A DNA stretch of 64,000 nt from Providencia rettgeri (GTDB lineage: Bacteria; Pseudomonadota; Gammaproteobacteria; Enterobacterales; Enterobacteriaceae), in contig NZ_CP017671.1 of NCBI RefSeq assembly GCF_001874625.1, forward strand, positions 3,658,001 through 3,722,000, given 5' to 3'. Position 1 is the first letter of the stretch, and each line of letters starts with the position of its first letter. Below are positions 18,136 to 28,160 of this stretch, piece by piece. Under the pieces are notes generated by a model, which had not been told where the DNA came from, ran no database searches, and saw only the letters and a list, made by a program, of their open reading frames with translations. The position numbers and the translations under genes were made by a program.

Positions 18136-19482
18136 ATGCATCAATCCGATGTGACTGAGCGATCACTCTTTTCGCTCAGCTGGCCAATTTTTATCGATAT
18201 TTTTCTCCATTTGGCCACTTTATTAATTAATACCTATATGGTCAGCCACGTTTCTACTGCCTATTTAGCTGCAATGGGTGTAGGTAACCAAGTGTTTGAC
18301 CTTTTTATTACTATTTTTAACTTTATTAGTGTGGGGTGCAGTGTTGTTATTGCTCAATATTTAGGGGCTGGACGCCGTGAAAAGGCAAGCCAAGCGATCC
18401 ATATTTCTATCGCATTTAACTTTATTCTTGGCTTTTCTAGTGCCCTCGTCGCTTTATTTTTTGGTTACAGTATTTTAACCATTATGAATATGCCATCACA
18501 TTTGATGGCTGACGGTTATACTTATTTACGTATTTTAGGTATTTGCTTAATTCCTGAAGCCATTTCCATTATTTTAGCCGCATGCTTGCGGGTTTATGGA
18601 AAGGCTCAGCCAGCCATGTGGGTTACATTGATTGCCAACGTAATTACTGTTTTTGGAAATATTATTGTACTTTATGGTTTCTTTGGCTTACCTCAATACG
18701 GTCTTGAAGGCGTTGCATGGTCGACAGTTGTCGGTCGTGTTGTTGCCGTGATCCTACTCTTTTGCCTGCTGTTTTATGGCCTACGTATCAAATTTGTGCC
18801 GATAATGTTGGTCCACTGGTCACGTAAAATGCTGGGCAAAATCTTGCATATTGGTCTCCCCTCTGCAGGGGAAAACCTTGTCTGGATCCTACACTTTATG
18901 ACGGCTTCTGCCTTTATTGGTTTAATGGGCGAAACCTCACTAGCAGCGCAGACACTCTATTTTCAATTATCCTTATTTATCATGCTATTTGGTATTTCTA
19001 TCAGTATTGGTAATGAAATTATGGTTGGTCACCTTGTTGGTGCAAAACGTTTTGAAGATGCCTTTAATCGGGGAGTGAAAAGCCTCAAGATGGGGTTCTA
19101 CGTCACTATTGGTGTGGTGATCGCCTTTTGGTTATTACGTGACCCTATCCTAAATAACATTACTGATGACCAAGGTATTATTGAACTACTATTGCCACTG
19201 TTCTTACTGTCTGTCTTTTTAGAACCAGGTAGGACCATTAATATTGTGATGGTGAATGCATTACGCGCATCAGGAGATGCCCGTTTTCCACTGTGCACTG
19301 CAATTATCTTTATGTGGGGTGTCGCCATTCCGTTAGGTTATTTCTTAGGCATTAAAATGGAAATGGGCTTACTCGGTATTTGGCTCGGTTTCTTCGCCGA
19401 TGAATGGTTACGTGGTTTAACCAATGCATGGCGCTGGCGTTCACGCAAATGGCAAAGCAAACGCCTAGACCTTGAAAGTTAG
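18136..19482 (+). CDS. MATE-family efflux transporter
   Basis: A 448-residue protein with about twelve hydrophobic helices in two homologous halves, typical of the multidrug and toxin extrusion family (Na+ or H+ antiport of cationic compounds). Family features include PIFIDIFLHL in helix 1, VGCSVVIAQYLGAG in the first half, and the equivalent SISIGNEIMVGHLVGAK in the second. It is a stand-alone gene, divergent from ddh. The substrate cannot be told from sequence. Confidence 0.88.
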   Translation: MHQSDVTERSLFSLSWPIFIDIFLHLATLLINTYMVSHVSTAYLAAMGVGNQVFDLFITIFNFISVGCSVVIAQYLGAGRREKASQAIHISIAFNFILGFSSALVALFFGYSILTIMNMPSHLMADGYTYLRILGICLIPEAISIILAACLRVYGKAQPAMWVTLIANVITVFGNIIVLYGFFGLPQYGLEGVAWSTVVGRVVAVILLFCLLFYGLRIKFVPIMLVHWSRKMLGKILHIGLPSAGENLVWILHFMTASAFIGLMGETSLAAQTLYFQLSLFIMLFGISISIGNEIMVGHLVGAKRFEDAFNRGVKSLKMGFYVTIGVVIAFWLLRDPILNNITDDQGIIELLLPLFLLSVFLEPGRTINIVMVNALRASGDARFPLCTAIIFMWGVAIPLGYFLGIKMEMGLLGIWLGFFADEWLRGLTNAWRWRSRKWQSKRLDLES

Positions 19483-19495
19483 TAACCTACTATGA

Positions 19496-19538
19496 TCACT
19501 TTGTCTTGCTCATTTTTAAGCAGCAAGGCAAAGTGACC
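19496..19538 (+). repeat. Stem-loop after the MATE gene
   Basis: Imperfect inverted repeat with arms beginning TCACTTTG and ending CAAAGTGA, 10-15 bases after the MATE stop. There is no T-run, so it is at best a weak or Rho-assisted terminator. Confidence 0.4.
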
Positions 19539-19692
19539 GAGTTCAACATTGGGAAAATTTATTCTTTATAAATTAAATTAGGGAAAATTTTTCTCTTTGC
19601 ATCTTATATCCCCCCAAACATAGCGAAGTTTTTCTCCAGCTTGTTGTTTAAAATAACAAAATCAAAAAAGATTTTATTAAGGGGGACTTGCC

Positions 19693-21012
19693 ATGCATGC
19701 TCAATCACAACCATTACTTTGGCAATATTTTATCAATGCGGTAAAACAAGAAGTCAAACCAGCCTTAGGTTGTACTGAGCCAATTTCATTGGCATATGCA
19801 GCCGCTAAAGCGGCGTCCCTCCTTGATGGGCAAGTTATTCGTGTTTGTGCCTTTGTTTCACCAAACTTAATGAAAAATGGTATGGGTGTCACCGTTCCTG
19901 GAACCGGTATGGTGGGTTTGCCTATCGCAGCAGCATTAGGCGCCATTGGCGGTGATGCAGAAGCAGGTTTAGAAGTTCTAAAATCCGCATCAGCGCAGGC
20001 CATTGCGCTAAGTAAAACGATGTTAGAACAAGGAGCTATCACCGTTGATATTAAACATCCATGCAGTGACGTTATATATTCAGAAGCAACGGTGTATACA
20101 CAAACGGGTTCAGCTACCGTTATTATTGCGGGTTCTCACACAAATATCGTTAAAATCATTCATAACCAGCAAATATGCTTCGATGCTACATTAAACAAAC
20201 CTCAATCCGATGATGCTGCTGACTGTGCAGCAGATGTTGCCCTTCCCCCTGTCACCGCGAAGTCAGTTTATCAATTTGCGACCCAAGCACCATTGGAAGA
20301 TATTCGTTTCATCTTAGAAGCCGCACATTTAAATGAAGCGTTATCTCAAGAAGGGCTACGTAATGTCTATGGTTTACATATTGGTAAAACACTGCAAACT
20401 CAACGTGACCGTGGCTTGCTGTCAAAAGATCTAATGTCAGAAATTATGATCCGCACCTCCGCTGCCTCTGATGCGCGAATGGGAGGGGCCGTTTTACCCG
20501 CGATGAGCAACTCAGGTTCGGGTAACCAAGGTATTGCCGCAACCATGCCTGTTGTTGTCACCGCCGATTATTTACAGTCCTCTGAGGAGCAACTGGCTCG
20601 TGCATTAATGTTGTCGCACCTAATGGCAATTTACATCCATAATCAACTCCCAGCCCTGTCGGCGCTATGTGCAGCAACTACCGCTGCAATGGGTGCTGCC
20701 GCGGGGATAGCCTGGTTATTAGAATCCCGCTATGAAGTTGTCGCTATGGCAATTTCTAGCATGATTGGCGATGTCAGTGGGATGATTTGCGACGGTGCAT
20801 CAAACAGTTGTGCAATGAAAGTTTCCACGGGTGCAAGTGCAGCCTATAAAGCCGTACTCATGGCGTTAGATAATAGCTGTGTCAAAGGGTCTGATGGGAT
20901 TGTTTCTGACGATGTTGACCAATCTATCGCTAATTTATGCTCACTTGCTGCTGGTTCAATGAAATATACGGATGTGCAAATCATTGAGATTATGGCGGCT
21001 AAAGCACGTTAA
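19693..21012 (+). CDS. cyuA: L-cysteine desulfidase CyuA (UPF0597)
   Basis: A 439-residue protein very similar to E. coli CyuA/YhaM (436 aa), an Fe-S-dependent enzyme that degrades L-cysteine to pyruvate, ammonia and sulfide. Conserved landmarks are [12 protein letters not shown] near residue 25 and, in the C-terminal half, [32 protein letters not shown] and [17 protein letters not shown]; the spaced cysteines fit cluster binding. An AAGGGGGA ribosome-binding site precedes the ATG. The CyuR regulator and CyuP permease known from E. coli are not adjacent here. Confidence 0.92.
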   Translation: MHAQSQPLLWQYFINAVKQEVKPALGCTEPISLAYAAAKAASLLDGQVIRVCAFVSPNLMKNGMGVTVPGTGMVGLPIAAALGAIGGDAEAGLEVLKSASAQAIALSKTMLEQGAITVDIKHPCSDVIYSEATVYTQTGSATVIIAGSHTNIVKIIHNQQICFDATLNKPQSDDAADCAADVALPPVTAKSVYQFATQAPLEDIRFILEAAHLNEALSQEGLRNVYGLHIGKTLQTQRDRGLLSKDLMSEIMIRTSAASDARMGGAVLPAMSNSGSGNQGIAATMPVVVTADYLQSSEEQLARALMLSHLMAIYIHNQLPALSALCAATTAAMGAAAGIAWLLESRYEVVAMAISSMIGDVSGMICDGASNSCAMKVSTGASAAYKAVLMALDNSCVKGSDGIVSDDVDQSIANLCSLAAGSMKYTDVQIIEIMAAKAR

Positions 21013-21025
21013 CTCTTCGTCTTGA

Positions 21026-21067
21026 ACGCTGATGGTACCTTAAAATTCATTGCTCCCCATCAGCGCT
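21026..21067. terminator. Hairpin between cyuA and yjiA
   Basis: Arms ACGCTGATGG and CCATCAGCGC lie between the convergent cyuA and yjiA genes. No long T-run follows on either strand, so termination efficiency is uncertain. Confidence 0.45.
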
Positions 21068-21118
21068 AATGACTTTTCGTTGAAATAAACCGCTTTAAAT
21101 CCGTTTTTCAGCCATGCT

Positions 21119-22081
21119 TTATTTGGCTTCTAATGCCGCAAATTTTTCACGGATCATCGCTTCAGGAAGGTCGATGCCAATAAAGACTAACACACTGCTA
21201 CGTTGTTCACCCTCTTCCCAATCTCTATCCCAATCTGCACTATAAAGACGCTGAACCCCTTGAAATAAGAGCCGCTTAGGTTCATCCTTAATGGATAAAA
21301 TACCTTTATACCGCAATAGATTATCAGCAAAACTGAGCAACAAATCTTCCATCACTTGGGAAACTTCCATCAGTTCAACAGGGTAATCAAATTCAAGTAC
21401 AATCGACCCCACCTCGTTTTGTTGTTTAGGTGCAAAACGGAAAGTAGGTTGTTTCACATTCAGTGTTGAATCGAGTAAAAAACCTTCAATATCTAATAAT
21501 AAATTTAAATTGATGTCCCCATGAATAACAGGGTAAATCGGAGCTCTCGCATTGATCCGTTGTAGGCGTTCAATTAAAGCTTCAGTATTCGGCTCAATAT
21601 CTGTTTTGGTGAGTAAAATGCGGTCAGCATAACCAATTTGCGCTTGAGCAATAGCAAAATCATTCAGTTGTTTCTCTGCATGAACGGCATCCACTAAAGT
21701 AATAATACCATCTAACAAATAACGTTCACACAATACCTCATGGGAAAAAAACGTCTGAGTAATTGGCCCTGGATCTGCCATGCCAGTACATTCAATCACT
21801 AAACGGTCAAAGTCTAATTTCCCACTATCCAACCCATCTAATAGGTCTAATAATGCATTTTCTAATTCATTGGAACGACTGCAACAAATACATCCATTAC
21901 TTAATGTGGTAATTTGTGTCGCTCGATCGCCAATTAATGCATTATCGATAGGCACTTCGCCAAATTCATTTTCAATCACCGCTATTTTATGGCCATGCTC
22001 TGTATGAAGAATATGACTAAGGAGTGTCGTTTTACCTGCACCGAGAAAACCGGTTAAAATTGTGACATTAATTGGTTTCAT
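21119..22081 (-). CDS. yjiA: COG0523 GTPase YjiA
   Basis: A 320-residue G3E-family P-loop GTPase, similar throughout to E. coli YjiA. Walker A GFLGAGKT is at 11-18, the metal-binding CICC motif at 64-67, and VIECTGMADPGP and LLTKTD follow. The family acts in metal trafficking. I place the start at the ATG at 22081, which has GGGGG 5-9 bases upstream and matches the E. coli N-terminus; an ATG 21 bases earlier overlaps the yjiX end. It is last in btsT-yjiX-yjiA, an order also found in E. coli. Confidence 0.92.
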   Translation of the reverse strand: MKPINVTILTGFLGAGKTTLLSHILHTEHGHKIAVIENEFGEVPIDNALIGDRATQITTLSNGCICCSRSNELENALLDLLDGLDSGKLDFDRLVIECTGMADPGPITQTFFSHEVLCERYLLDGIITLVDAVHAEKQLNDFAIAQAQIGYADRILLTKTDIEPNTEALIERLQRINARAPIYPVIHGDINLNLLLDIEGFLLDSTLNVKQPTFRFAPKQQNEVGSIVLEFDYPVELMEVSQVMEDLLLSFADNLLRYKGILSIKDEPKRLLFQGVQRLYSADWDRDWEEGEQRSSVLVFIGIDLPEAMIREKFAALEAK

Positions 22082-22117
22082 TATTACCCCCACCGCATTC
22101 ATTTACCGAAGTAATCA

Positions 22118-22321
22118 TTAACAGCAGCGAAACCCGCCTTTGCCACTGCCACCATATCGTGCATCCTGCCTTTCACGAAAAAACTCGTTATACGTCATCA
22201 CCGGTTTATCGGAATGATTATCTTTCATATGCTGCACATAAGTATCATAGTCAGGGATACCGATTAACATACGCGCAGCTTGCCCAAGGTACTTACCTGT
22301 TTTGCCGAGGTTTCCAAACAT
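22118..22321 (-). CDS. yjiX: YjiX/YbdD family small protein (DUF466)
   Basis: A 67-residue protein with the whole-length family pattern: [17 protein letters not shown] at the start, [25 protein letters not shown] and a C-terminal RCC. It always accompanies CstA/BtsT-type pyruvate or peptide transporters and probably assists them; the mechanism is unknown to me. The start at 22321 reproduces the E. coli YjiX N-terminus, so the upstream in-frame start at 22333 is rejected. Confidence 0.9.
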   Translation of the reverse strand: MFGNLGKTGKYLGQAARMLIGIPDYDTYVQHMKDNHSDKPVMTYNEFFRERQDARYGGSGKGGFRCC

Positions 22322-22340
22322 CAGCCTCTCCAATGTAAAT

Positions 22341-22370
22341 GCCCTACATTATGAATACACAATGTAGGGC
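22341..22370 (-). repeat. Intercistronic hairpin between btsT and yjiX
   Basis: Ten-base complementary arms GCCCTACATT and AATGTAGGGC enclose a 10-base loop between btsT and yjiX. A second imperfect dyad (GTTGCCGAG...CGGTAAC) lies just beside it, around 22380-22402. With no T-run these look like mRNA-stabilising or attenuating structures that set the ratio of transporter to small protein. Confidence 0.6.
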
Positions 22371-22423
22371 GACCTTTCAGTTGCCGAGTACCTTTCGGTA
22401 ACTCAGCATGATTGAAGGGTGAC

Positions 22424-24577
22424 TTAATGTGAAGATGAAACTTTCACGCCCTCTTTCGGTACAGGAACATAAGGTGTTTCTTTATCTGTACGCTGCGGAT
22501 TTTTGTGTGCTTTCATCCCGACGCGGATACCATAGAAAATGATACCGTAAACAACCACTAAGAATAGAACACTCAAGCCAGCATTGGTGTAGTTATTAAT
22601 AATAATGTGATTCATATTAGTAATTTCTTGTGCCGTTAATTCCGCACCACCCGCTGCAATCTTATCTTTATAAGATTTAGCTAAATACATGAAGCCTTCT
22701 AATTGTGGATTATCACTGAATAGTTTCAGACCTAGCGCCCAAGTAGTACAGATTAATAACCATACTGCTGGTAATACGGTAACCATTATATATTTACTGC
22801 GCTTCATCTTAATCAGAACAACTGTACTTAAGACTAATGCAACCGCAGCTAACATCTGGTTGGAGATACCGAACAATGGCCATAAGCTCTTAACACCACC
22901 CAGAGGGTCAACAACACCTTGATACAGTAAGTAACCCCATAGACCAACACACCCTGCGGTACCGATAATACCCGCAACCAATGAGTCCGTTTTCTTCAGG
23001 AATGGAACAAAGTTACCTAACAAATCTTGCAGCATAAAGCGGCCAGAACGAGTTCCTGCATCAAGTGCAGTTAAGATAAACAGCGCTTCAAACAAGATCC
23101 CAAAGTGATACCAGAAGCCCATATTTGCCGCTGGCATAATTTCATGGAATACAAATGCAATACCGACAGCTAAAGTTGGCGCACCACCCGCACGGTTCAA
23201 AACAGACGGCTCACCAATATCTTTCGCCGTTTGCATAATTTGTTCAGGTGAAATTACGAAGCCCCAAGAGCTGACTGTTGCCGCCGCATGAACAGAAACA
23301 TCTTTCAGTTGAGCCATAATAGCTGCGCCGTCAGGCCCACCGAGTTCATGCAAGTTAGGCATTGTAATACCTAAAGCCGCTGGCGGTGTATTCATAGCAA
23401 AATACAGACCAGGCTCGATAATTGAAGCAGCAACCAGCGCCATAACAGCAACGAAAGATTCCATTAACATGGCACCATAACCGATATAGCGCGCATCTTT
23501 TTCGTTTGCTAATAATTTCGGAGTTGTTCCCGAAGAAATTAATGCGTGGAAACCAGATACGGCACCACATGCAATGGTAATGAACAAGAATGGGAATAAT
23601 GTCCCTTTCCAAACTGGGCCAGTTCCATCAACGAATTGTGTTACTGCTGGCATTTTCAGTTCAGGGTTAAGAATAACAATACCGATGGCTAAACCCACGA
23701 TGACCCCAATTTTTAAGAAGGTCGCTAAATAGTCACGTGGCGCTAAAATTAACCAAACAGGTAATAATGCAGAAATGAATGCATAGCCAACTAATGCGTA
23801 GGTAATAGTTGTATCTTTAAAGGTCAGTGCAGGTCCCCAATATGGATCATGAGCAATCACCCCACCGAACCAGATTGATGCGACAAGTAATACAATACCA
23901 ATAACCGAAACTTCACCCACACGTCCCGGCCGGATATATCGCATATATATCCCCATAAACAATGCGATTGGTACTGTAGAACAAACAGTGAATACCCCCC
24001 ATGGACTTTCCGCTAGAGCTTTCACCACAATCAATGCTAATACAGCAAGAATAATGATCATAATAAGGAAGCAACCAAAAAGTGCTAGAGTACCTGGGAT
24101 TGGCCCCAACTCTTCCTTAACGATCTCCCCTAATGATGCCCCATTACGGCGTGAAGAAATAAACAACACCATAAAGTCTTGCACCGCGCCCGCAAGCACA
24201 ACCCCGGCCAATAACCATAACGTACCGGGTAAATAACCAACTTGAGCAGCAAGCACCGGTCCAACTAATGGCCCCGCCCCTGCAATTGCAGCAAAGTGGT
24301 GACCAAAAAGAACGTTTTTATTTGTTGGTACATAATTTAATCCATCATTATTAATGACGGCGGGTGTTGCACGAGTTTCATCCAACTTCATCACTTTTTT
24401 AGCGATGTATAAACTGTAATATCGATATGCAATGAGATAGACCGCTACAGAAGCAACAACTATCCATAGCGCACTGATGTGCTCGCCACGTCTAAGCGCG
24501 ACTACACCTAAACAGACTGCACCAATAATTCCAAGGATCATCCACGGAATATGCTTTAAAATGCCATTTTTGTTCAT
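22424..24577 (-). CDS. btsT: Pyruvate/H+ symporter BtsT (CstA family)
   Basis: A 717-residue CstA-family carrier, almost colinear with E. coli BtsT/YjiY (716 aa), a high-affinity pyruvate importer induced by the BtsS/BtsR two-component system. It has about eighteen hydrophobic segments, the conserved FGHHFAAIAGAGPLVGPVLAAQ loop near residue 90, ISSGTTPKLL, and a C-terminal PYVPVPKEGVKVSS tail. An AGAAGGG site precedes the ATG. It heads the btsT-yjiX-yjiA transcription unit. No btsSR genes are in the window. Confidence 0.94.
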   Translation of the reverse strand: MNKNGILKHIPWMILGIIGAVCLGVVALRRGEHISALWIVVASVAVYLIAYRYYSLYIAKKVMKLDETRATPAVINNDGLNYVPTNKNVLFGHHFAAIAGAGPLVGPVLAAQVGYLPGTLWLLAGVVLAGAVQDFMVLFISSRRNGASLGEIVKEELGPIPGTLALFGCFLIMIIILAVLALIVVKALAESPWGVFTVCSTVPIALFMGIYMRYIRPGRVGEVSVIGIVLLVASIWFGGVIAHDPYWGPALTFKDTTITYALVGYAFISALLPVWLILAPRDYLATFLKIGVIVGLAIGIVILNPELKMPAVTQFVDGTGPVWKGTLFPFLFITIACGAVSGFHALISSGTTPKLLANEKDARYIGYGAMLMESFVAVMALVAASIIEPGLYFAMNTPPAALGITMPNLHELGGPDGAAIMAQLKDVSVHAAATVSSWGFVISPEQIMQTAKDIGEPSVLNRAGGAPTLAVGIAFVFHEIMPAANMGFWYHFGILFEALFILTALDAGTRSGRFMLQDLLGNFVPFLKKTDSLVAGIIGTAGCVGLWGYLLYQGVVDPLGGVKSLWPLFGISNQMLAAVALVLSTVVLIKMKRSKYIMVTVLPAVWLLICTTWALGLKLFSDNPQLEGFMYLAKSYKDKIAAGGAELTAQEITNMNHIIINNYTNAGLSVLFLVVVYGIIFYGIRVGMKAHKNPQRTDKETPYVPVPKEGVKVSSSH

Positions 24578-25007
24578 AGAACACCCTTCTGAGGTAAAAC
24601 GAACATGCCTTTGATTTTGTATTTACCATCAGTGAAAAATGGATAACTATTTATTGCTAGCGTGTCATTCATCACTGATGATTTTTTATTGGCAGTGGTT
24701 GAACGGTAAAAATAAAAATGAGTTCTGCCATGGGGTCTATGGTAATAAATTATACGCCGTCATTGTTTAAAGTTATGCTAAGCGGTGTTATACAGACTTA
24801 AGCGGTTTATTTTTTGCTGTGAATGGTTTTTAGGGGGGTTAAACAAGATAAAAACTGTGATCTAAATAACAATTACAATTAGTTTTCAATTAGTTAATTA
24901 CTATAAATTAATTAACTAAAATGAGTATTATTGTAAATAAATGGCAAATAAAACGTAAAAACAGCCAATCATTCGTAATTAATGTGTTTAAATATCAAAA
25001 CACGTTA
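24578..25007. other. btsT upstream region
   Basis: About 430 bases with no open frame. It should hold the btsT promoter. A CRP-like sequence, TGTGATCTAAATAACA (24856-24871), keeps the left half of the consensus but only a weak right half, and lies 280 bases from the start, so its relevance is doubtful. I cannot identify a BtsR site with confidence. Confidence 0.35.
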
Positions 25008-25457
25008 CTAGTGAGTAATTGTTGTCCATTTACCACCTGCCCACCAACTGTGCTCGCCATCCGTTTGTGTTTCACAACCAATACCGACTTTCGCTTTCCC
25101 ACCTTTAAAAGGGTAAGCACAATCATAAATAGCATCGAATACAATTTTCCCTGTGACTTCGTCTGCAAAACCTATTTTGTTCCCTTTACGAAACCGATAT
25201 AACCCCTCTTGAGGTTCATCAGGCCAATTATCAAAATAATAAAGTTGATAAACCTCATCCCCCTTCTTATCGACCACAACTAACCCCTTATTCGGTAGTT
25301 TGCGTAAGCAATATTGAAAATAAGATTGGTTGTCAAAACACTGAATATTGTCTTTCTCACCAGAAACCCATAAACGAAATTGTTCATCAAGGCCTTGCCC
25401 AACAGACAAAAAAGAGACAAAAACTAATGAAAGAACACTTATAAAATAATGCATCAT
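25008..25457 (-). CDS. Small secreted protein with WG-like repeat
   Basis: A 149-residue protein with a signal peptide (MMHYFISVLSLVFVSFLSVGQG). The open frame extends further, but the MM at 25457 has a GGGAAAACC ribosome-binding region just upstream and starts the signal sequence, so I choose it. The mature part has paired cysteines and repeats of the form GKIGFADEVTGKIVFDAIYDCAYPFKGGKAKVG, which resemble WG/beta-hairpin repeats. Family and function are not recognised. Confidence 0.65.
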   Translation of the reverse strand: MMHYFISVLSLVFVSFLSVGQGLDEQFRLWVSGEKDNIQCFDNQSYFQYCLRKLPNKGLVVVDKKGDEVYQLYYFDNWPDEPQEGLYRFRKGNKIGFADEVTGKIVFDAIYDCAYPFKGGKAKVGIGCETQTDGEHSWWAGGKWTTITH

Positions 25458-26319
25458 GGTTTTCCCTTGTTTTAAGTCAGCCTGTATCAATTGTTCTTTA
25501 TGATAATCAGACACTATCGCTTAGTGATTTCACTTATACACTAGATACTATAACGAGTATCTCCCCGTGTGAAACTCAGAATAAACAGAAATAGCAAATT
25601 TTTATAAGAATAATCCCAGAGAAAAAATAGAAAAACATTGTTTTCACATTTCCCTCTATTTCGATGAGGCTAACAACTATCTTCTTTTAATTAATGGTGT
25701 TCTATGTAAGTTACCAAAAAAATGATCAAGATTAATTTAAGTGTTAATAGAAAATAAATAATAGGCATTTTTATCACACCTCGTAGTTATTCGTAACATT
25801 TAGCCCGCATACGCATCTTGTGTGTTATTTTTAGCGACAAATTGTGTGTAAATGTTAATTTCAACATTTATGCCTGAATTAACATGTTAATTAAATTATT
25901 TTTAGAATATATAACTGAATCACAACTCGAAATATTAGTTAAGCTACACATAAAAAACATAACCTATTGATATTAATTGAAAATAACAATTTGAAAACTA
26001 TTTAAAAACCCTAAAAATGGATTTTTCACCAGTTTGACAACCTATATGAGTAGAATTAATATTATCCACGAACTCTGGTAGACAAGAGTTAATTAAATAG
26101 ACATGAAGATATTTTAAAGTTAAGTTTTTACTTATAAGCTAGTTTAATTTTTATTAAATGGCCGAATAAATATATTTATTTGTTTGGATTTAATAATGAG
26201 ATAAATCATATTAAATCTACATTAATAAAATAAAAACTTAATCTGTAATTCTAAAATTTATATACCCATTAATTTAATCTTTAAATTAAGGCGTTCTCAC
26301 ATACTTAGGAATGATTATT
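25458..26319. other. Long AT-rich region upstream of the fimbrial operon
   Basis: About 860 bases without a credible gene. It contains the fimbrial promoter (26034-26062) and a leader of about 250 bases. Short inverted arms AACTCT/AGAGTT lie around the predicted transcription start (26071-26090). I found no matched pair of longer inverted repeats around the promoter and no recombinase gene nearby, so phase-variable inversion is not supported. Confidence 0.5.
26034..26062 (+). promoter_or_regulatory. Promoter of the fimbrial operon
   Basis: A consensus -35 TTGACA at 26034-26039 and a -10 TAATAT at 26057-26062 are separated by 17 bases. This is one of the best sigma-70 matches in the window and fits a highly expressed major subunit gene about 250 bases downstream. 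Confidence 0.65.
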
Positions 26320-26865
26320 ATGAAATTGAATAAACTTGCTTTAGTTGGTGCATTCGCGGTTGCTACTCTTTCTTCTCAAGCTTTTGCTGCACAAGATGCA
26401 ACTGTTAACTTTAATGCACGTTTAGTTGCTGCAACTTGTGATATCAGCGCTTCTAAAGATTTAGTTAGCTTAGGTACACACTCAACTGAAAACCTAGACA
26501 CTACTAAAGCATTATCTGAAGCAAACTTTAACTTAGTTTTAAATAACTGTACTAAAGTTTATGACGATTCTACAAACCAAACTGCTGATGCAACGACTGT
26601 TTCTATCTTAGCAACTGGTGAAGCATTAACTGGTCACTCAGATATGTTTGCTGACGCTCAAGCATCACAAATCGGTGTTAAATTAGCTGCTGGTAAAGCA
26701 AAAACTGAAGTTAAACCTAACATCGCAACTGAAATTACTGACCTGAAAGTAACGGGTAAAAATGACTACGTCATCCCAGTTGTTGCTGGTCTGTACGCAA
26801 CGGCTTCTGATGCTGTCGCACAAAACTTAAATGTGCCAGTAACATTCAGCGTAGCATACGACTAA
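26320..26865 (+). CDS. Major fimbrial subunit (FimA type)
   Basis: A 181-residue pilin exported to the periplasm and assembled by the chaperone-usher pathway. Residues 1-23 are a signal peptide ending AFA. The mature protein has the two disulfide cysteines (TCDIS and LNNCTK) and ends in the beta-strand SVAYD typical of fimbrial subunits. The ATG at 26320 is chosen because AGGA lies 9 bases upstream; an ATG three codons earlier abuts the AGGA. Codon choice is strongly biased to common codons, as in highly expressed genes. Confidence 0.9.
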   Translation: MKLNKLALVGAFAVATLSSQAFAAQDATVNFNARLVAATCDISASKDLVSLGTHSTENLDTTKALSEANFNLVLNNCTKVYDDSTNQTADATTVSILATGEALTGHSDMFADAQASQIGVKLAAGKAKTEVKPNIATEITDLKVTGKNDYVIPVVAGLYATASDAVAQNLNVPVTFSVAYD

Positions 26866-26895
26866 TCACCGTCGTGCGTTAATTTAGCTAGTAAA

Positions 26896-26921
26896 GCAGG
26901 CAGTGATTTATTGCTGCCTGC
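26896..26921 (+). terminator. Intercistronic hairpin after the major subunit gene
   Basis: Perfect 8-bp stem GCAGGCAG/CTGCCTGC with a 10-base loop, in the 77-base gap between the pilin and chaperone genes. It lacks a T-run and is probably a partial terminator or 3'-end stabiliser that lets pilin mRNA exceed chaperone mRNA, a common arrangement in fimbrial operons. Confidence 0.7.
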
Positions 26922-26942
26922 AAATTATAAGAGAAAAAAAGA

Positions 26943-27617
26943 ATGCTAAAATTAAAATCCTTACTTTTTATCTTATTTGCTTTTTCGTTTTCTTCTCAAG
27001 CGGGTGTCGGTTTAAGTCAAACGCGTATTGTTATTGATGAAGCAACAAACTCTGCTGCAATTACTGCACGAAATGAAGACAGTAAATCGTATTTAGTCGC
27101 CAGTTTTATTACACAAAAATTAGACAGCAAAACACCTTCTGAAGGTTACTTTGTCATTACACCTTCTATTTTTAAATTAGCGCCAAAACAACGTAATATT
27201 ATTAAAATAAAAGCGCTCACACACAAGTTTCCAAAAGATCGTGAAAGTATGTATTACTTTCACTCAAGAAATGTCCCTGAATCCGATAAAGCGGATGGGG
27301 TAAAAGTCGGGTTAGAAAGTGTTATTAAAATTTTCTATCGACCGGCTAATCTGCCGATGCAGCAAGAAGAAGCATTTAAAGGCATCAAAACTAAAAGTAC
27401 CTCCAATGGCGTTAAGGTAGTCAATAACTCGCCTTACTATATCAATTTGGCTGGTTTATCTGTTAATAACAAAGCGATTAAGCTTAATAAACAAAATAAT
27501 GTTATTGCCCCATTTGCTGAAATGAACTTTGTTTCTCAATCAAAAGTGGGTGCTGTTAAGTGGGCTGTTATCAACGACCTTGGAGGATACAATGAATATC
27601 ATGGGACTGTTGAGTAA
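26943..27617 (+). CDS. Periplasmic fimbrial chaperone (PapD/FimC family)
   Basis: A 224-residue chaperone with a signal peptide (to about residue 20, SSQA). Two immunoglobulin-like domains follow: an N-terminal one beginning GVGLSQTRIVIDEATNSAAITARNE, with the conserved KLAPKQRNIIKI strand, and a C-terminal one with VVNNSPYYINLAGL. It donates a strand to subunits in the periplasm and delivers them to the usher. Its 3' end overlaps the next gene by 26 bases. Confidence 0.92.
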   Translation: MLKLKSLLFILFAFSFSSQAGVGLSQTRIVIDEATNSAAITARNEDSKSYLVASFITQKLDSKTPSEGYFVITPSIFKLAPKQRNIIKIKALTHKFPKDRESMYYFHSRNVPESDKADGVKVGLESVIKIFYRPANLPMQQEEAFKGIKTKSTSNGVKVVNNSPYYINLAGLSVNNKAIKLNKQNNVIAPFAEMNFVSQSKVGAVKWAVINDLGGYNEYHGTVE

Positions 27618-28155
27618 AGGGATATTAGCGCTAAGTGTCATTGTATTCTCAGGCTCAATTATTGCTCAGAATGGGCAAATACAGTTCAAAACCAAAATCA
27701 TAAAAGGAACTTGTGAGTTTGATGATAACAGTGAGTTAGATAAATATATTGATTTTAATAAAAGTGGAATGCTAACAGCATCTGATGTTGACGAAAGCCC
27801 AATTAATCAACCGATAAAAACTGAAAGTTTTTCTTATACCATTACTTGTCAGAATTTCCCGGCAGGTACTGAAAAGAAAATTAAAATAAAATCTAAATCG
27901 GCCGCATCAACAACATTTAATAATGGTATTTTTTTTGGATTAGCAGATACAACTAAAACGGGTTTTTTACTTGAATCCTGCGACAATAACAACCAAAATT
28001 GTCAGGCGGTGAAAGATGAAGGGATTTCCACATTTCCTTCCACAACCAGAGATTCAATTGTTGTGAATTACCAAGTTAGCCTTGTCAAACGAGAGAATAA
28101 CGTTAAGCCAGGCGATGCTAATGCTGCGGTTACTTTTGAATATTATCAGGATTAA
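27592..28155 (+). CDS. Fimbrial subunit-like protein, first minor subunit
   Basis: A 187-residue secreted fimbrial protein. The ATG at 27592 follows GGAGG by 5-6 bases and opens a signal peptide (GILALSVIVFSGSIIAQ); an upstream in-frame start inside the chaperone gene is rejected. The mature domain has cysteines in GTCEFDD and TITCQNF, plus two further cysteines, and ends VTFEYYQD like a pilin C-terminal strand. At pilin-domain size it lacks the extra N-terminal lectin domain of a two-domain adhesin. Confidence 0.83.
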   Translation: MNIMGLLSKGILALSVIVFSGSIIAQNGQIQFKTKIIKGTCEFDDNSELDKYIDFNKSGMLTASDVDESPINQPIKTESFSYTITCQNFPAGTEKKIKIKSKSAASTTFNNGIFFGLADTTKTGFLLESCDNNNQNCQAVKDEGISTFPSTTRDSIVVNYQVSLVKRENNVKPGDANAAVTFEYYQD

Positions 28156-28160
28156 GAGCC

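Noticed and set aside
24856-24871. CRP site for btsT
   Set aside because: Only the left half-site is good and the position is 280 bases from the start codon, so I do not list it as a feature of its own.
26071-26090. AACTCT/AGAGTT inverted arms near the fimbrial promoter, as a phase-variation switch
   Set aside because: The arms are only 6 bp, lie on one side of the promoter rather than around it, and no site-specific recombinase gene is in the window.
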